64,000 nucleotides of DNA from Thalassovita sp. (lineage in GTDB: Bacteria; Pseudomonadota; Alphaproteobacteria; Rhodobacterales; Rhodobacteraceae): assembly GCA_017792425.1 (NCBI GenBank), contig CP051233.1:1398402-1462401 (forward strand), in the 5' to 3' direction. The position numbers and the translations under genes were made by a program. A model generated the notes under the pieces. The model saw only the letters and a program-made list of their open reading frames with translations, was not told where the DNA came from and did no database searches. Below, piece after piece: positions 41,219 to 49,842 of the stretch; position 1 is the stretch's first letter; every line of letters starts with the position of its first letter.

Positions 41219-43012
41219 ATGACAACAAAAGAGGATGTCGCAGGTGAAAATTCCGATCGCCTGACCGCGAATCTCGCAAAGGTGGAAGAGCTTTCCCAGC
41301 GATTGATTGCGGCGATGTCCGGCGGCAAGGCCGCCAACCCCGGCCTGAACGCCCCTGACCAGGATGTTTTCGTCAAGGCCGCCTCGAATTACTGGCAGGA
41401 AATGCTGCATAACCCGGCCAAGCTGTTCGAAAGCCAGCTGGAATACTGGGGAAAATCGGTGAAACACTTCCTCGAGGCGCAGACCGCGCTGTCACAGGGC
41501 GGTTTTTCGGCCCCCGAGGACACCAACCCCGATGACCGCCGCTTTTCCAACCCGTTGTGGAAAACCAATCCCTATTTCAATTACGTCAAGCAGCAATACC
41601 AGTTGAATTCCGCGGCCCTGCGCAAGGCAGTGGCAGAGGTCGACCACCTCGCACCGGCGGAAAAGCGACAGTTGCAGTATTTCTCGCAGCAGATCATCGA
41701 CATGATGGCGCCCACGAATTTTCTGGGCACCAACCCGGACGCGTTGGAAAAGGCGCTGGAAACCGACGGCGAATCGTTGGTGCGCGGGCTGGAAAACCTT
41801 GTTGCTGACCTGGAGGCGAACAACGGCCAGATGCTGGTGCGCCTGTCCGACACCAATGCGTTCAAGCTGGGGGAAAACATCGGCGCCACGCCCGGCAGCG
41901 TGATCTATCGCAACCGCATGATCGAACTGATCCAATACGCCCCCACCACCGACCAGGTCCACGCCACGCCGCTGATCATCTTTCCGCCGTGGATCAACAA
42001 ATTCTACATCCTGGACCTGAAACAGCAGAACAGCCTGATCAAGTGGATCACCGATCAGGGCTATACGCTGTTCGTGGTCAGTTGGGTCAACCCCGACGCA
42101 TCCTACCGCGATACCGGGATGGAGGACTATATCACGGACGGCTTCCTGGCCGCGATCCGAGAGGTCAAGGCCATCACCGGGCAGGACCAGGTCAACGCCA
42201 TCGGCTATTGCATCGCGGGCACCACCCTGTCGCTGACCCTGTCGCTGCTGAAACACCGTGGCGATACCTCGATCAAATCGGCCACCTTCTTTACCACGCT
42301 GACGGATTTCAGCGATCAGGGAGAGTTCACCCCGTTCCTGCAGAACGATTTCATCGACGCGATCGAACAGGAGGTAGAGGAATTCGGAATCCTCCGGTCC
42401 TTCATCATGTCGCGGACCTTTTCCTTCCTGCGCTCGAACGACCTTATATATGGCCCTGCCATCCGCAGCTACATGATGGGCGAGGCCCCCCCGGCGTTCG
42501 ACCTGCTGTACTGGAACGGCGACAGCACCAACTTGCCCGCAAAGATGGCCAAGCAGTACCTGCGCAAGCTTTGCCAGGCCAACGAGTTCGCCGAGGGCGG
42601 GATAGAGATGCTGAACGACCGGCTGCAGATCGCGGACGTGGACATTCCGGTCTGTTTCATCGCCTGCGAAACCGATCACATCGCCGCGTGGAAGGACAGT
42701 TATCGCGGCGCGCAGAAGATGGGGTCGAAGAACAAGACCTTCATCGTGTCGGAATCCGGCCATATCGCCGGCATCGTGAACCCGCCCTCGAAAAAGAAAT
42801 ACGGTCATTACGTCAATACCGACATGTCCGGTACGCCCGAGGAATGGATGGAGGGCGCCAAGTATCACCAGGGGTCTTGGTGGCCGCGTTGGGAAAGCTG
42901 GCTGGCCAAGCGGTCCGGTAAGATGGTTCCGCAGCGTCAACCCGGTGATTCGACCCACCCGGTGCTGTGCCCGTCCCCGGGCACCTATGTTTTGCCAAAG
43001 GCAAGTGCCTGA
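41219..43012 (+). CDS. phaC: class I polyhydroxyalkanoate synthase
   Basis: PhaC polymerises 3-hydroxyacyl-CoA into storage polyester on granules. The 597-residue length fits class I. The catalytic nucleophile is Cys331 in AIGYCIAGTT, where the last Gly of the lipase-like box is Ala, a variant seen in alphaproteobacterial synthases. The Asp and His of the triad are expected in ACETDHIAAW and SESGHIAGIVN. ATG at 41219 lies behind a PhaR operator. It is followed by the phasin gene with two more operators. Confidence 0.94.
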   Translation: MTTKEDVAGENSDRLTANLAKVEELSQRLIAAMSGGKAANPGLNAPDQDVFVKAASNYWQEMLHNPAKLFESQLEYWGKSVKHFLEAQTALSQGGFSAPEDTNPDDRRFSNPLWKTNPYFNYVKQQYQLNSAALRKAVAEVDHLAPAEKRQLQYFSQQIIDMMAPTNFLGTNPDALEKALETDGESLVRGLENLVADLEANNGQMLVRLSDTNAFKLGENIGATPGSVIYRNRMIELIQYAPTTDQVHATPLIIFPPWINKFYILDLKQQNSLIKWITDQGYTLFVVSWVNPDASYRDTGMEDYITDGFLAAIREVKAITGQDQVNAIGYCIAGTTLSLTLSLLKHRGDTSIKSATFFTTLTDFSDQGEFTPFLQNDFIDAIEQEVEEFGILRSFIMSRTFSFLRSNDLIYGPAIRSYMMGEAPPAFDLLYWNGDSTNLPAKMAKQYLRKLCQANEFAEGGIEMLNDRLQIADVDIPVCFIACETDHIAAWKDSYRGAQKMGSKNKTFIVSESGHIAGIVNPPSKKKYGHYVNTDMSGTPEEWMEGAKYHQGSWWPRWESWLAKRSGKMVPQRQPGDSTHPVLCPSPGTYVLPKASA

Positions 43013-43037
43013 TTTGGCTTACTAAATCAAATTATTC

Positions 43038-43078
43038 TGCGGTGCAGCAAAAACATCTTGATTTTCTGCATCGCAGCA
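43038..43078 (+). promoter_or_regulatory. two PhaR operators upstream of phasin gene
   Basis: TGCGGTGCAGCA at 43038-43049 and TGCATCGCAGCA at 43067-43078 both match TGCRNYGCASMA at all 12 positions and contain CTGC-N3-GCAG. Their 29-base spacing is close to three helical turns. A related half-site (TGCAGATGCAG) follows at 43090-43100. The phasin ATG is 63 bases downstream of the second site. Confidence 0.8.
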
Positions 43079-43141
43079 AGCATATTCTTTGCAGATGCAG
43101 AAACCGGGGTGGGCCCGGACAGCACGCAAAGGATTAGAACC

Positions 43142-43588
43142 ATGGCCAAGACCGCACAAGATTTCACCGCCATCATGAAAGACATGATGGGTTCGTTCAA
43201 CGTCGACACCAAAGCTTTCGAAGACGCATTCAAGAACCAGGCGTCGCTGAACGAAAAGCTGGCAGGCGTCGCCCTGACCGCCGCCGAAAAGTCCTCGGAC
43301 CTGTCGGCCAAGTGGACCAAGGAAACCCTGTCCAAGCTGGCAGACCTGTCCAAAGTCCAGGCAGAACCCGCCGACTACGCCAAGGCCCTGACCGATTTCG
43401 CTTCGGCTTCGTCGGAAGCAGCCGCTCAGAACCTGGCCGCCTTCGCTGAAATCGCCAAGAAAGTTCAGATGGAAACCGTCGAACTGCTGATGGCTGCCGG
43501 CAAGGATCTGACCGAAGAAGCTTCGGCCGCCGTTCAGAAGGCCACCAAGGAAGCGACCGCCGCTGCCAAGAAAGTGGCTGCGAAGTAA
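43142..43588 (+). CDS. phaP: phasin, PHA granule-associated protein
   Basis: A 148-residue, Ala/Lys-rich helical protein of the phasin family, which coats storage granules and limits their size. Marks are FTAIMKDMMGSFNVDTKAFE and the long amphipathic helices (VQKATKEATAAAKKVAAK at the end). ATG at 43142 is chosen because upstream residues have no helical or phasin character. Two PhaR operators precede it and a strong terminator follows, so it is a single-gene, PhaR-repressed unit. Confidence 0.92.
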   Translation: MAKTAQDFTAIMKDMMGSFNVDTKAFEDAFKNQASLNEKLAGVALTAAEKSSDLSAKWTKETLSKLADLSKVQAEPADYAKALTDFASASSEAAAQNLAAFAEIAKKVQMETVELLMAAGKDLTEEASAAVQKATKEATAAAKKVAAK

Positions 43589-43641
43589 TCGCACCAGATT
43601 ATCGCCGCATCGACCTCCTCCCAAATCAGATGCGTAGCGTT

Positions 43642-43672
43642 GGGCGGGCAGCAATGCCCGCCCTTTCTTTTT
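43642..43672 (+). terminator. Rho-independent terminator after phaP
   Basis: A perfect 9-bp stem (gggcgggca, 43642-43650, with tgcccgccc, 43655-43663) has a gcaa loop and is followed by tttcttttt (43664-43672). Confidence 0.92.
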
Positions 43673-43692
43673 GAATGTGACTGGCGTAGTCT

Positions 43693-43704
43693 TGCTGCAG
43701 TGCT
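43693..43704 (-). promoter_or_regulatory. PhaR-type operator upstream of phaR (autoregulation)
   Basis: Read on the minus strand, AGCACTGCAGCA fits the PhaR consensus at 11 of 12 positions. It sits 21 bases before the phaR start, a position fitting autorepression. Confidence 0.55.
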
Positions 43705-43725
43705 GCATTTTGGGGAGGACTGCCC

Positions 43726-44280
43726 GTGGCAGAAGATAAAAAGCCGCTTTTGATCAAACGATACGCCAGCCGCCGGTTGTACAACACTGAAACCAGCGAT
43801 TACGTGACGCTCGAAGACATCGCCGGATTCATCCGCGAAGGCCGCGAGGTCCAGATCGTGGACCTGAAGTCGGGCGATGACCTGACTCGCCAGTATCTTC
43901 TTCAAATTATTGCCGAACATGAAAGCCGGGGCGAAAACGTGCTGCCGGTGAACATCCTGACGGACCTCGTGCGCAGCTACACAACGCAGGCCGGATCCAT
44001 GGTGCCCCAGTTCCTGCAGGCCTCTTTTGAAATGCTGCGCGACGGCCAGTCCAAGATGATGGAAAGCATGACCAAATCCAACCCGATGGCCAAGATGCCG
44101 GGGTTCGAAGCGATGCAGGCGCAGCAAGAGGCGTTCATGAAGGCGATGACCGGCGGTCTGTCCAGTTCCTGGAGCGGCCCGTCCAAGGACAACGACGCCT
44201 CGGACGACGAGGACAACCTCGACGAGATCAAGAAGCAATTGGCCGACCTGCAGGCCAAGCTGTCGAAAATGAGCAAGTGA
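43726..44280 (+). CDS. phaR: polyhydroxyalkanoate synthesis repressor PhaR
   Basis: A 184-residue PhaR regulator with the PHB_acc_N domain at the N-terminus (LLIKRYASRRLYNTETSDYV, DLTRQYLLQIIAEHE) followed by a PHB_acc repeat-like helical region and an acidic tail. PhaR binds both DNA and polyester; granule formation draws it off phasin and pha promoters. The start is GTG at 43726, after ggggagg. A PhaR-like site lies just upstream. Confidence 0.92.
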   Translation: MAEDKKPLLIKRYASRRLYNTETSDYVTLEDIAGFIREGREVQIVDLKSGDDLTRQYLLQIIAEHESRGENVLPVNILTDLVRSYTTQAGSMVPQFLQASFEMLRDGQSKMMESMTKSNPMAKMPGFEAMQAQQEAFMKAMTGGLSSSWSGPSKDNDASDDEDNLDEIKKQLADLQAKLSKMSK

Positions 44281-44281
44281 C

Positions 44282-45247
44282 ATGGTCGACAGCCCCGGAC
44301 GGATCACGCTCTGGGGCGTCGAAGTGTTCGTGGCCACCGCCGAAGAGGGCAGCATCTCGGCGGCGGCGCGCCGTCTTGGGGCCAGCCCCTCGGCGGTCAG
44401 CCAGCAACTGACCAACCTGGAATCCGCCATCGGTGCAACCCTGCTGGACCGCGCCACGCGTCCCGTCGCGCTGACACCGGCCGGGGAAATGTTCCGCCGT
44501 CGCGCCGCCACCATCCTGAACGAGGCCGCCCTGGCCCGCGCCGAACTGGCCATGTCCGACATGGCGGTGCTGACCCGCTTTCGCCTGGGTGCGATCGAAG
44601 ACCTTGAGGCCGAGGTCACGCCCCGCCTGCTGACCGCCCTGGCCGAGCGGCTGAAGAACTGCCAGTTCCTGCTGGAAACCGGCGCCAGCCACCACCTGCA
44701 TGACCGGCTGGACGCCCGCGCGCTGGACGTGATCGTCGCTGCGGAAATGGGCGCCCCCGCCGACTGGACAGAGGTCTACCCCCTGCTGACCGAAGGTTTC
44801 GTCGCCGTCGCGCAAAAGGGCAGGGTGGATCCCTCCGCCGACAGGCTGGCGCAATTGCAGGCGCTGCCGCTGGTGCAATACACCACCCGCCATTACATCG
44901 GGCGGCTGCTGGCCGATCACCTGGCGCGGCAGAAGCTGACGCTGGCGCACCGGTTCGAACTGGACAGCTATCACGCCATCCTGGCCCTGGTGGCGCAGGG
45001 CGCGGGCTGGACCATCCTGCCGCCGCTGGCCCTGATGCGGGCGCGGCGCTTTGCCGACAGGCTGGATGTGCTGGAACTGCCTTTCGCCCAGTTGACCCGC
45101 ACGATTTCCGTCACCGCCCGCAAGGGCACGCTGCAGGACATGCCGGCGATGGTCGCCGCGCAGCTGAAACCGATCCTGCAACAGGCGGTCGTCGACCCGG
45201 CCATCGTGGCCTATCCGTTCCTGGGTTCCGTGCTGCGCATGGCCTGA
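44282..45247 (+). CDS. LysR-family transcriptional regulator
   Basis: A 321-residue LysR regulator with the N-terminal winged HTH (EEGSISAAARRLGASPSAVS, QLTNLESAIGATLLDR) and a C-terminal substrate-binding domain. The ATG is 2 bases after the phaR stop, so it is probably co-transcribed with phaR. The target and inducer are unknown; the pha locus or its own neighbours are candidates. Confidence 0.85.
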   Translation: MVDSPGRITLWGVEVFVATAEEGSISAAARRLGASPSAVSQQLTNLESAIGATLLDRATRPVALTPAGEMFRRRAATILNEAALARAELAMSDMAVLTRFRLGAIEDLEAEVTPRLLTALAERLKNCQFLLETGASHHLHDRLDARALDVIVAAEMGAPADWTEVYPLLTEGFVAVAQKGRVDPSADRLAQLQALPLVQYTTRHYIGRLLADHLARQKLTLAHRFELDSYHAILALVAQGAGWTILPPLALMRARRFADRLDVLELPFAQLTRTISVTARKGTLQDMPAMVAAQLKPILQQAVVDPAIVAYPFLGSVLRMA

Positions 45248-45249
45248 TC

Positions 45250-46467
45250 TCAGGTGCCGTAAGCGCGCAGGTTGCCCATCACGTCCTGTGCGGCGCGGAT
45301 CAGCGCATCGGCGATCAGGTCCAGTTCCGGCAGTTGCAGCCGCGCGGGCAGGCGGGCGTCGCAGGCTTTCATCAGCATGGCGCGGGTCTGCGGCAGGTCG
45401 GGGATGTGGTCCATGAACTGCCAGTTCCAGAAGGCCCGCGCATTGTCCGTGCTAATCCCGAAGATCTGCACCTTGACGCCGCGCTTGGCCGCAGCGCCCT
45501 CGAACGCGCGGATTTCGTCGTCATTCATGCCCACCAGGTTGAACTGGATGGAATCCGGCGCGCGGTCCTCCGGGCCCAGCTTGTCCGGCACGGTGATCCA
45601 CGGCGAGCGGTTCAGCTTGGCCGCCACGTAGTCGTGGTTGCGTCGCCCGTCGCTGACCCGCCGCGCCAGTTCCGCCAGTTGCGGCCGCACGATCGCCGCC
45701 GACAGGTTGTTCAGGCGCAGATTGTACAGCGGCAGCCGGTTCTGCCAGCGCCCGAACGCCTCTGCCAGCGCCTGCGCCTCGGCCTCGGTCTGGGCGTGGT
45801 GCTTTTTCCAGTTGTGTTCATAGGCCCCGGACATGATCACCGCGCGGGCCACGATATCCGCGTCATCGGTGATCAGAACCCCGCCTTCGCCCGCGTTCAA
45901 CAGCTTGTAGCTCTGGAAGGAAAAACATCCGACCTGCCCGATCGTGCCGATCTTCTGCCCGTGCCAGGTGGTGCCCAGCGAATGGGCGGCGTCCTCGATC
46001 ACCGGGATGTCGCGCGCGCCGCACAGGGCCATGATCGCATCCATGTCCGACGTGTGCCCGCGCATGTGGCTGATGATCACCGCGTCGATGTTGTCATCCA
46101 GCCGGTCGGCGAAATCGTCGATGTCCAGTCGGTAGTTGTCGCCGACTTCGGCCAGCACCGGCACGCAATCGGCATGGACGATGGATGACGGCACCGCCGC
46201 AAAGGTAAAGGCCGGGATCAGCACCCGCGCGCCGGGTTTCAGCGCCAGCGCCTTCAATGACAGGAACAGCGCCGCCGAACAGGACGACACAGCCAGCGCG
46301 TATTTCACGCCCATCATCTGCGCGAATTCCTGTTCCAGCAACGTTACCGGCGCGTTTTCCGGCGCGGTATAACGAAACAGGTCGCCGGTCTGCAGCAACC
46401 GTTCAATTTCCGCGCGGGCGGAGTCCGGGATCGGTTCGGCGTCATAGACATTGGGGGGAAGGGTCAT
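45250..46467 (-). CDS. DegT/DnrJ/EryC1/StrS-family aminotransferase
   Basis: A 405-residue PLP-dependent sugar-aminotransferase-fold protein. The PLP Lys lies in FSFQSYKLLNAGEGGVL, and the family pattern IPVIEDAAHSLGTTWHGQKI is present. Such enzymes usually aminate nucleotide-linked keto sugars, but no sugar-biosynthesis genes are nearby, so its substrate is open. ATG at 46465-46467. It diverges from the betaine ABC operon with 260 bases between. Confidence 0.8.
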   Translation of the reverse strand: MTLPPNVYDAEPIPDSARAEIERLLQTGDLFRYTAPENAPVTLLEQEFAQMMGVKYALAVSSCSAALFLSLKALALKPGARVLIPAFTFAAVPSSIVHADCVPVLAEVGDNYRLDIDDFADRLDDNIDAVIISHMRGHTSDMDAIMALCGARDIPVIEDAAHSLGTTWHGQKIGTIGQVGCFSFQSYKLLNAGEGGVLITDDADIVARAVIMSGAYEHNWKKHHAQTEAEAQALAEAFGRWQNRLPLYNLRLNNLSAAIVRPQLAELARRVSDGRRNHDYVAAKLNRSPWITVPDKLGPEDRAPDSIQFNLVGMNDDEIRAFEGAAAKRGVKVQIFGISTDNARAFWNWQFMDHIPDLPQTRAMLMKACDARLPARLQLPELDLIADALIRAAQDVMGNLRAYGT

Positions 46468-46727
46468 CTTCGGCTTTCCTGAATAATCCTTTCGTACTTT
46501 CTAATCGAAACGCGGGCAGGGGCCAACAGGAAACCCGTTGACCCAAGGTCAGGCGGGGGCTGCTTTACATTCGGGGCCGGGCGTGTTGTGTTTGCGCCAA
46601 CGCCTGAACATTGACAGCGCCCCGCGCCGCCATACCTTCGGGAAATCAGCCGTGCGGGCTGGTGACTGGCCGTGAACCCGAAGATCCGCGGCCCGAAAAG
46701 TCGAACAGATCCGGGAGGATAAATCCA

Positions 46728-47735
46728 ATGAATACCACCATGAAATATACGCTCGCCGCCGGGCTGTTGGCGATGTCCGCAGGGCATGCGCAGGCGTCCG
46801 AATGCGGGGCCGTCTCTATCGCGGAAATGGACTGGGCCTCGGCTGAAATGATGGCCAATGTCGATGCCATCATCCTGACCGAAGGCTATGGTTGTGACGT
46901 GGAACTGGTTCCCGGCGCGACCCAGACCACCTTTGCATCGATGTCCGAAAAGGGTCAGCCCGACGTGGCGCCCGAACTGTGGATCAACGCCGTGCGCACG
47001 CCGCTGGACGCCGCCAAGGCCGAAGGCTCGCTGATCGCGCTGAACCCCGGTCCCATCACCGGGCTGGGCGAAGGCTGGTGGGTCACCCCCGCCTTCAACG
47101 CCGCGCATCCGGAACTGGACACCGTCGAAAAGCTGCTGGAACACCCCGAACTGTTCCCCCACACCGAAGACCCGTCCAAGGGCGCGTTCGTCGGCTGCCC
47201 GGCGGGTTGGGGCTGCCAGTTGGTCAATGCCAACCTGTTCCGCGCCTTCGCGATGGAGGACAAGGGCTGGCTTCTGGTCGATCCGGGCTCGGCCGCCGGT
47301 CTGGACGGGTCCATGGCCAAGGCCGTGGAACGTGGTGAACCGTGGTTCGGCTACTACTGGTCGCCCACCTCGATGATCGGCAAATACAACATGGTCATGC
47401 TGCCGTTCGAAGCCGAATACGCCGGGGACGACAACTGGAACGGCTGCGTCGCCCTGCCCGAACAGGATTGCGCCGACCCGAAACCGACGTCGTGGATCAC
47501 GTCCGAAGTTGAAACCGTCGTCACCGATGATTTCGTCACCAAGGCCGGCCCCGCGCAGGACTATTTCAAGGCCCGCATCTTCCCCGGCGAAGTGATGAAC
47601 GCCATGCTGGTCTTCATGTCCGAAAACCAGGCCACCGGTGAGGACGCCGCCTATGAATTCCTGGCCAAGCACCCGGAAATCTGGACCCAATGGGTGCCCG
47701 CGGACGTGGCGGACAAGGTGCGCGGTGCGCTCTGA
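46728..47735 (+). CDS. proX: glycine betaine/proline-type ABC transporter, substrate-binding protein
   Basis: A 335-residue periplasmic protein (signal peptide residues 1-23, ending in GHAQA) of the OpuAC/ProX family. Trp- and Tyr-rich segments (AEMDWASAEMM, GLGEGWWVTPAF, GYYWSPTSMIGKY) are consistent with an aromatic cage for quaternary ammonium compounds. The ligand may be glycine betaine, choline, proline betaine or DMSP; a dddL gene elsewhere in the window makes DMSP worth testing. ATG at 46728 follows gggagga. It heads an operon with a permease and ATPase. Confidence 0.87.
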   Translation: MNTTMKYTLAAGLLAMSAGHAQASECGAVSIAEMDWASAEMMANVDAIILTEGYGCDVELVPGATQTTFASMSEKGQPDVAPELWINAVRTPLDAAKAEGSLIALNPGPITGLGEGWWVTPAFNAAHPELDTVEKLLEHPELFPHTEDPSKGAFVGCPAGWGCQLVNANLFRAFAMEDKGWLLVDPGSAAGLDGSMAKAVERGEPWFGYYWSPTSMIGKYNMVMLPFEAEYAGDDNWNGCVALPEQDCADPKPTSWITSEVETVVTDDFVTKAGPAQDYFKARIFPGEVMNAMLVFMSENQATGEDAAYEFLAKHPEIWTQWVPADVADKVRGAL

Positions 47736-47754
47736 TCCCGCGTGACATTCCTGA

Positions 47755-47784
47755 AAGGGGCCTGCGCAGCCGTGCAGGCCCCTT
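47755..47784 (+). other. intercistronic hairpin after proX
   Basis: An 11-bp perfect stem (aaggggcctgc, 47755-47765, with gcaggcccctt, 47774-47784) with an 8-nt loop lies between the SBP and permease genes and is followed by only gttt. Such hairpins often protect or partly end SBP transcripts so that more binding protein is made than membrane parts. Confidence 0.6.
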
Positions 47785-47809
47785 GTTTACATAACGGCAG
47801 GAGGAAACC

Positions 47810-48697
47810 ATGGAGTTTCTCACTGAATTCCCCGCCTTGGGACGGTCCGATCTGTCCGCGCTGCGTCGCGGGATCGACGGCAGCTTCCGCGAATTCACCC
47901 GCGCCTGGGGCGCTGACATAGAGGCCGCCTTCACCCCGCTGCTGAAATTCCTGGTCTGGTTCGAAAAGCTGCTGCAGGCGACCCCTTGGCCGATCATCAT
48001 CCTGATCCTTGCCGCGCTGGCCTGGGCCGGGTCGCGGTCCTGGAAGATCACCATCGCCAGCGTTGCAGCCTTCCTGGTCATCGGATTCTTCGGCATGTGG
48101 AAGGACACGATGTCCACCCTCGCCATCATTTCCGTCGCCACCTTTCTGTGCATCCTCGTGGGCATCCCGCTGGGCATCCTGATGGCGCGCTATGACCGCG
48201 CTCAGCAGATCATCACCCCGGTGCTGGACGTGATGCAGACCATCCCCAGCTTCGTCTACCTGATCCCGGTGGTGATGCTTTTGGGCATCGGCAAGGTGCC
48301 CGGCCTGATCGCCGTCTGCATCTACGCCCTGCCGCCGCTGGTCCGCCTGACGAACCTGGGCATCCGGCTGGTGGACGCCGACGTGATGGAGGCCGCCAAC
48401 GCCTTCGGCGCCTCCAACCGGGAAAAGCTGTTCGGCGTGCAGATCCCGCTGGCCCTGCCCAACATCTTTGCCGGGATCAACCAGACCATCATGATGGCGC
48501 TGTCCATGGTCGTGATCGCCTCGATGATCGGGGTGCAGGGGCTGGGCGTGCCGGTATTGCGCGCGATTTCCAACCAGTATCTTGCGCTTGGTCTGATGAA
48601 CGGGCTGGCCATCGTCGCGTTGGCCATCATCTTTGACCGCGTCAGCCAGACCTACGGCAAACGGCTGCAAGCCTACCGGGAGGCCCAGCATGGCTGA
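47810..48697 (+). CDS. proW: glycine betaine/proline-type ABC transporter permease
   Basis: A 295-residue ProW/OpuAB-type membrane protein with about six or seven helices and the binding-protein-dependent permease domain (EAANAFGASNREKLFGVQIP is the EAA loop). The N-terminal region has a family-typical amphipathic extension. ATG at 47810 follows aggagg. It overlaps the ATPase gene by 8 bases. Confidence 0.9.
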   Translation: MEFLTEFPALGRSDLSALRRGIDGSFREFTRAWGADIEAAFTPLLKFLVWFEKLLQATPWPIIILILAALAWAGSRSWKITIASVAAFLVIGFFGMWKDTMSTLAIISVATFLCILVGIPLGILMARYDRAQQIITPVLDVMQTIPSFVYLIPVVMLLGIGKVPGLIAVCIYALPPLVRLTNLGIRLVDADVMEAANAFGASNREKLFGVQIPLALPNIFAGINQTIMMALSMVVIASMIGVQGLGVPVLRAISNQYLALGLMNGLAIVALAIIFDRVSQTYGKRLQAYREAQHG

Positions 48698-49709
48698 GAC
48701 CAAGATTTCCATCCGCAACCTCTATAAGATCTTCGGCCCCAATCCGCAAAAGGCGCTGGCCAAGGTCCGCGCTGGCATGGGCAAACCGGACCTTCTGGAC
48801 CAGACCGGCCATGTGCTGGGGCTGCAGGACATCTCGCTGGAGGTTGAGGCCAACAAGCTGCAGGTCATCATGGGCCTGTCCGGGTCCGGCAAGTCGACGC
48901 TGATCCGCCACCTCAACCGCCTGATCGAACCCACGGCGGGCGAAATCTGGGTGGACGGGCAGGACGTGATGGCGATGAACCCCTCCGAACTGCGCGACTT
49001 GCGCCGCTTCAAGATGTCGATGGTGTTCCAGAAATTCGCCCTGCTGCCGCATCGTACCGTGGTGGAAAATGTCGAATATGGCCTTGGCATTCAGGGCGTA
49101 AAGGACACAGAGGCGACCGAGCGCGCCCGCCGCTGGCTGGATCGTGTCGGCCTGTCGGGATACGAGGATTACTATCCCGGCCAACTGTCCGGCGGGATGC
49201 AGCAGCGCGTGGGCCTGGCCCGTGCGCTGGCCACTGACGCCGACATCCTGCTGATGGACGAAGCGTTCTCGGCCCTCGATCCCCTGATCCGCACCGACAT
49301 GCAGTCGATCCTGCTGGAACTGCAGCAGGAACTGCACAAGACCATCGTGTTCATCACCCACGACCTGGACGAGGCGATGCGCATCGGCGATTCCATCGCC
49401 ATTCTGCGGGACGGCGCGCTGGTGCAATCGGGCGACGGGCAGGACATCATCCTGCGCCCGGCGGACGACTACATCGCCGAGTTCACGCGCGAGATCAACC
49501 GCGGCCGGGTCATCCGCGTGCGCGGGTTGAAGGTGCCGTTGGACGGCGACGCGCCGCAGGGCGAACCACTGGCGGAAACCACCGCGCTAGAGGACGCGCT
49601 GGCCCCACTGGCCGCCAGCGCCGCACAGGCGCTGCCGGTGCGAAACGGGGCAGGGCAGGTCACCGGTCAGGTCCGCCTGACGGACGCGGTCGCGGCACTG
49701 CACAGTTGA
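48690..49709 (+). CDS. proV: glycine betaine/proline-type ABC transporter ATP-binding protein
   Basis: A 339-residue ProV-type ATPase with Walker A GLSGSGKST, signature LSGGMQQRVGLARAL, Walker B ILLMDEAFSALDPL and H-loop ITHDLDEA. A C-terminal extension of roughly 70 residues (about 270-339) partly resembles CBS-like regulatory tails of ProV/OpuAA but is shorter. ATG at 48690 lies within the end of the permease gene. A strong terminator follows. Confidence 0.92.
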   Translation: MAETKISIRNLYKIFGPNPQKALAKVRAGMGKPDLLDQTGHVLGLQDISLEVEANKLQVIMGLSGSGKSTLIRHLNRLIEPTAGEIWVDGQDVMAMNPSELRDLRRFKMSMVFQKFALLPHRTVVENVEYGLGIQGVKDTEATERARRWLDRVGLSGYEDYYPGQLSGGMQQRVGLARALATDADILLMDEAFSALDPLIRTDMQSILLELQQELHKTIVFITHDLDEAMRIGDSIAILRDGALVQSGDGQDIILRPADDYIAEFTREINRGRVIRVRGLKVPLDGDAPQGEPLAETTALEDALAPLAASAAQALPVRNGAGQVTGQVRLTDAVAALHS

Positions 49710-49736
49710 TCCCGGCCCTGCCGTCGGACCAACAAG

Positions 49737-49764
49737 AACCGCCCGGTTGCTCCGGGCGGTTTTT
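49737..49764 (+). terminator. Rho-independent terminator after proV
   Basis: A perfect 10-bp stem (aaccgcccgg, 49737-49746, with ccgggcggtt, 49752-49761) has a 5-nt loop and is followed by ttt, 27 bases after the stop. Confidence 0.9.
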
Positions 49765-49842
49765 CGTTGCGGCGACTCGTCCGTTTCAGGGCCTGAACCG
49801 TACGACTTGACAGGTTAACGCCCCGTTGACCCGTCGTGCGGC

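Noticed and set aside
41492..42958. Minus-strand open frame opposite phaC
   Set aside because: Antisense of a certain phaC; biased composition explains the lack of stops.
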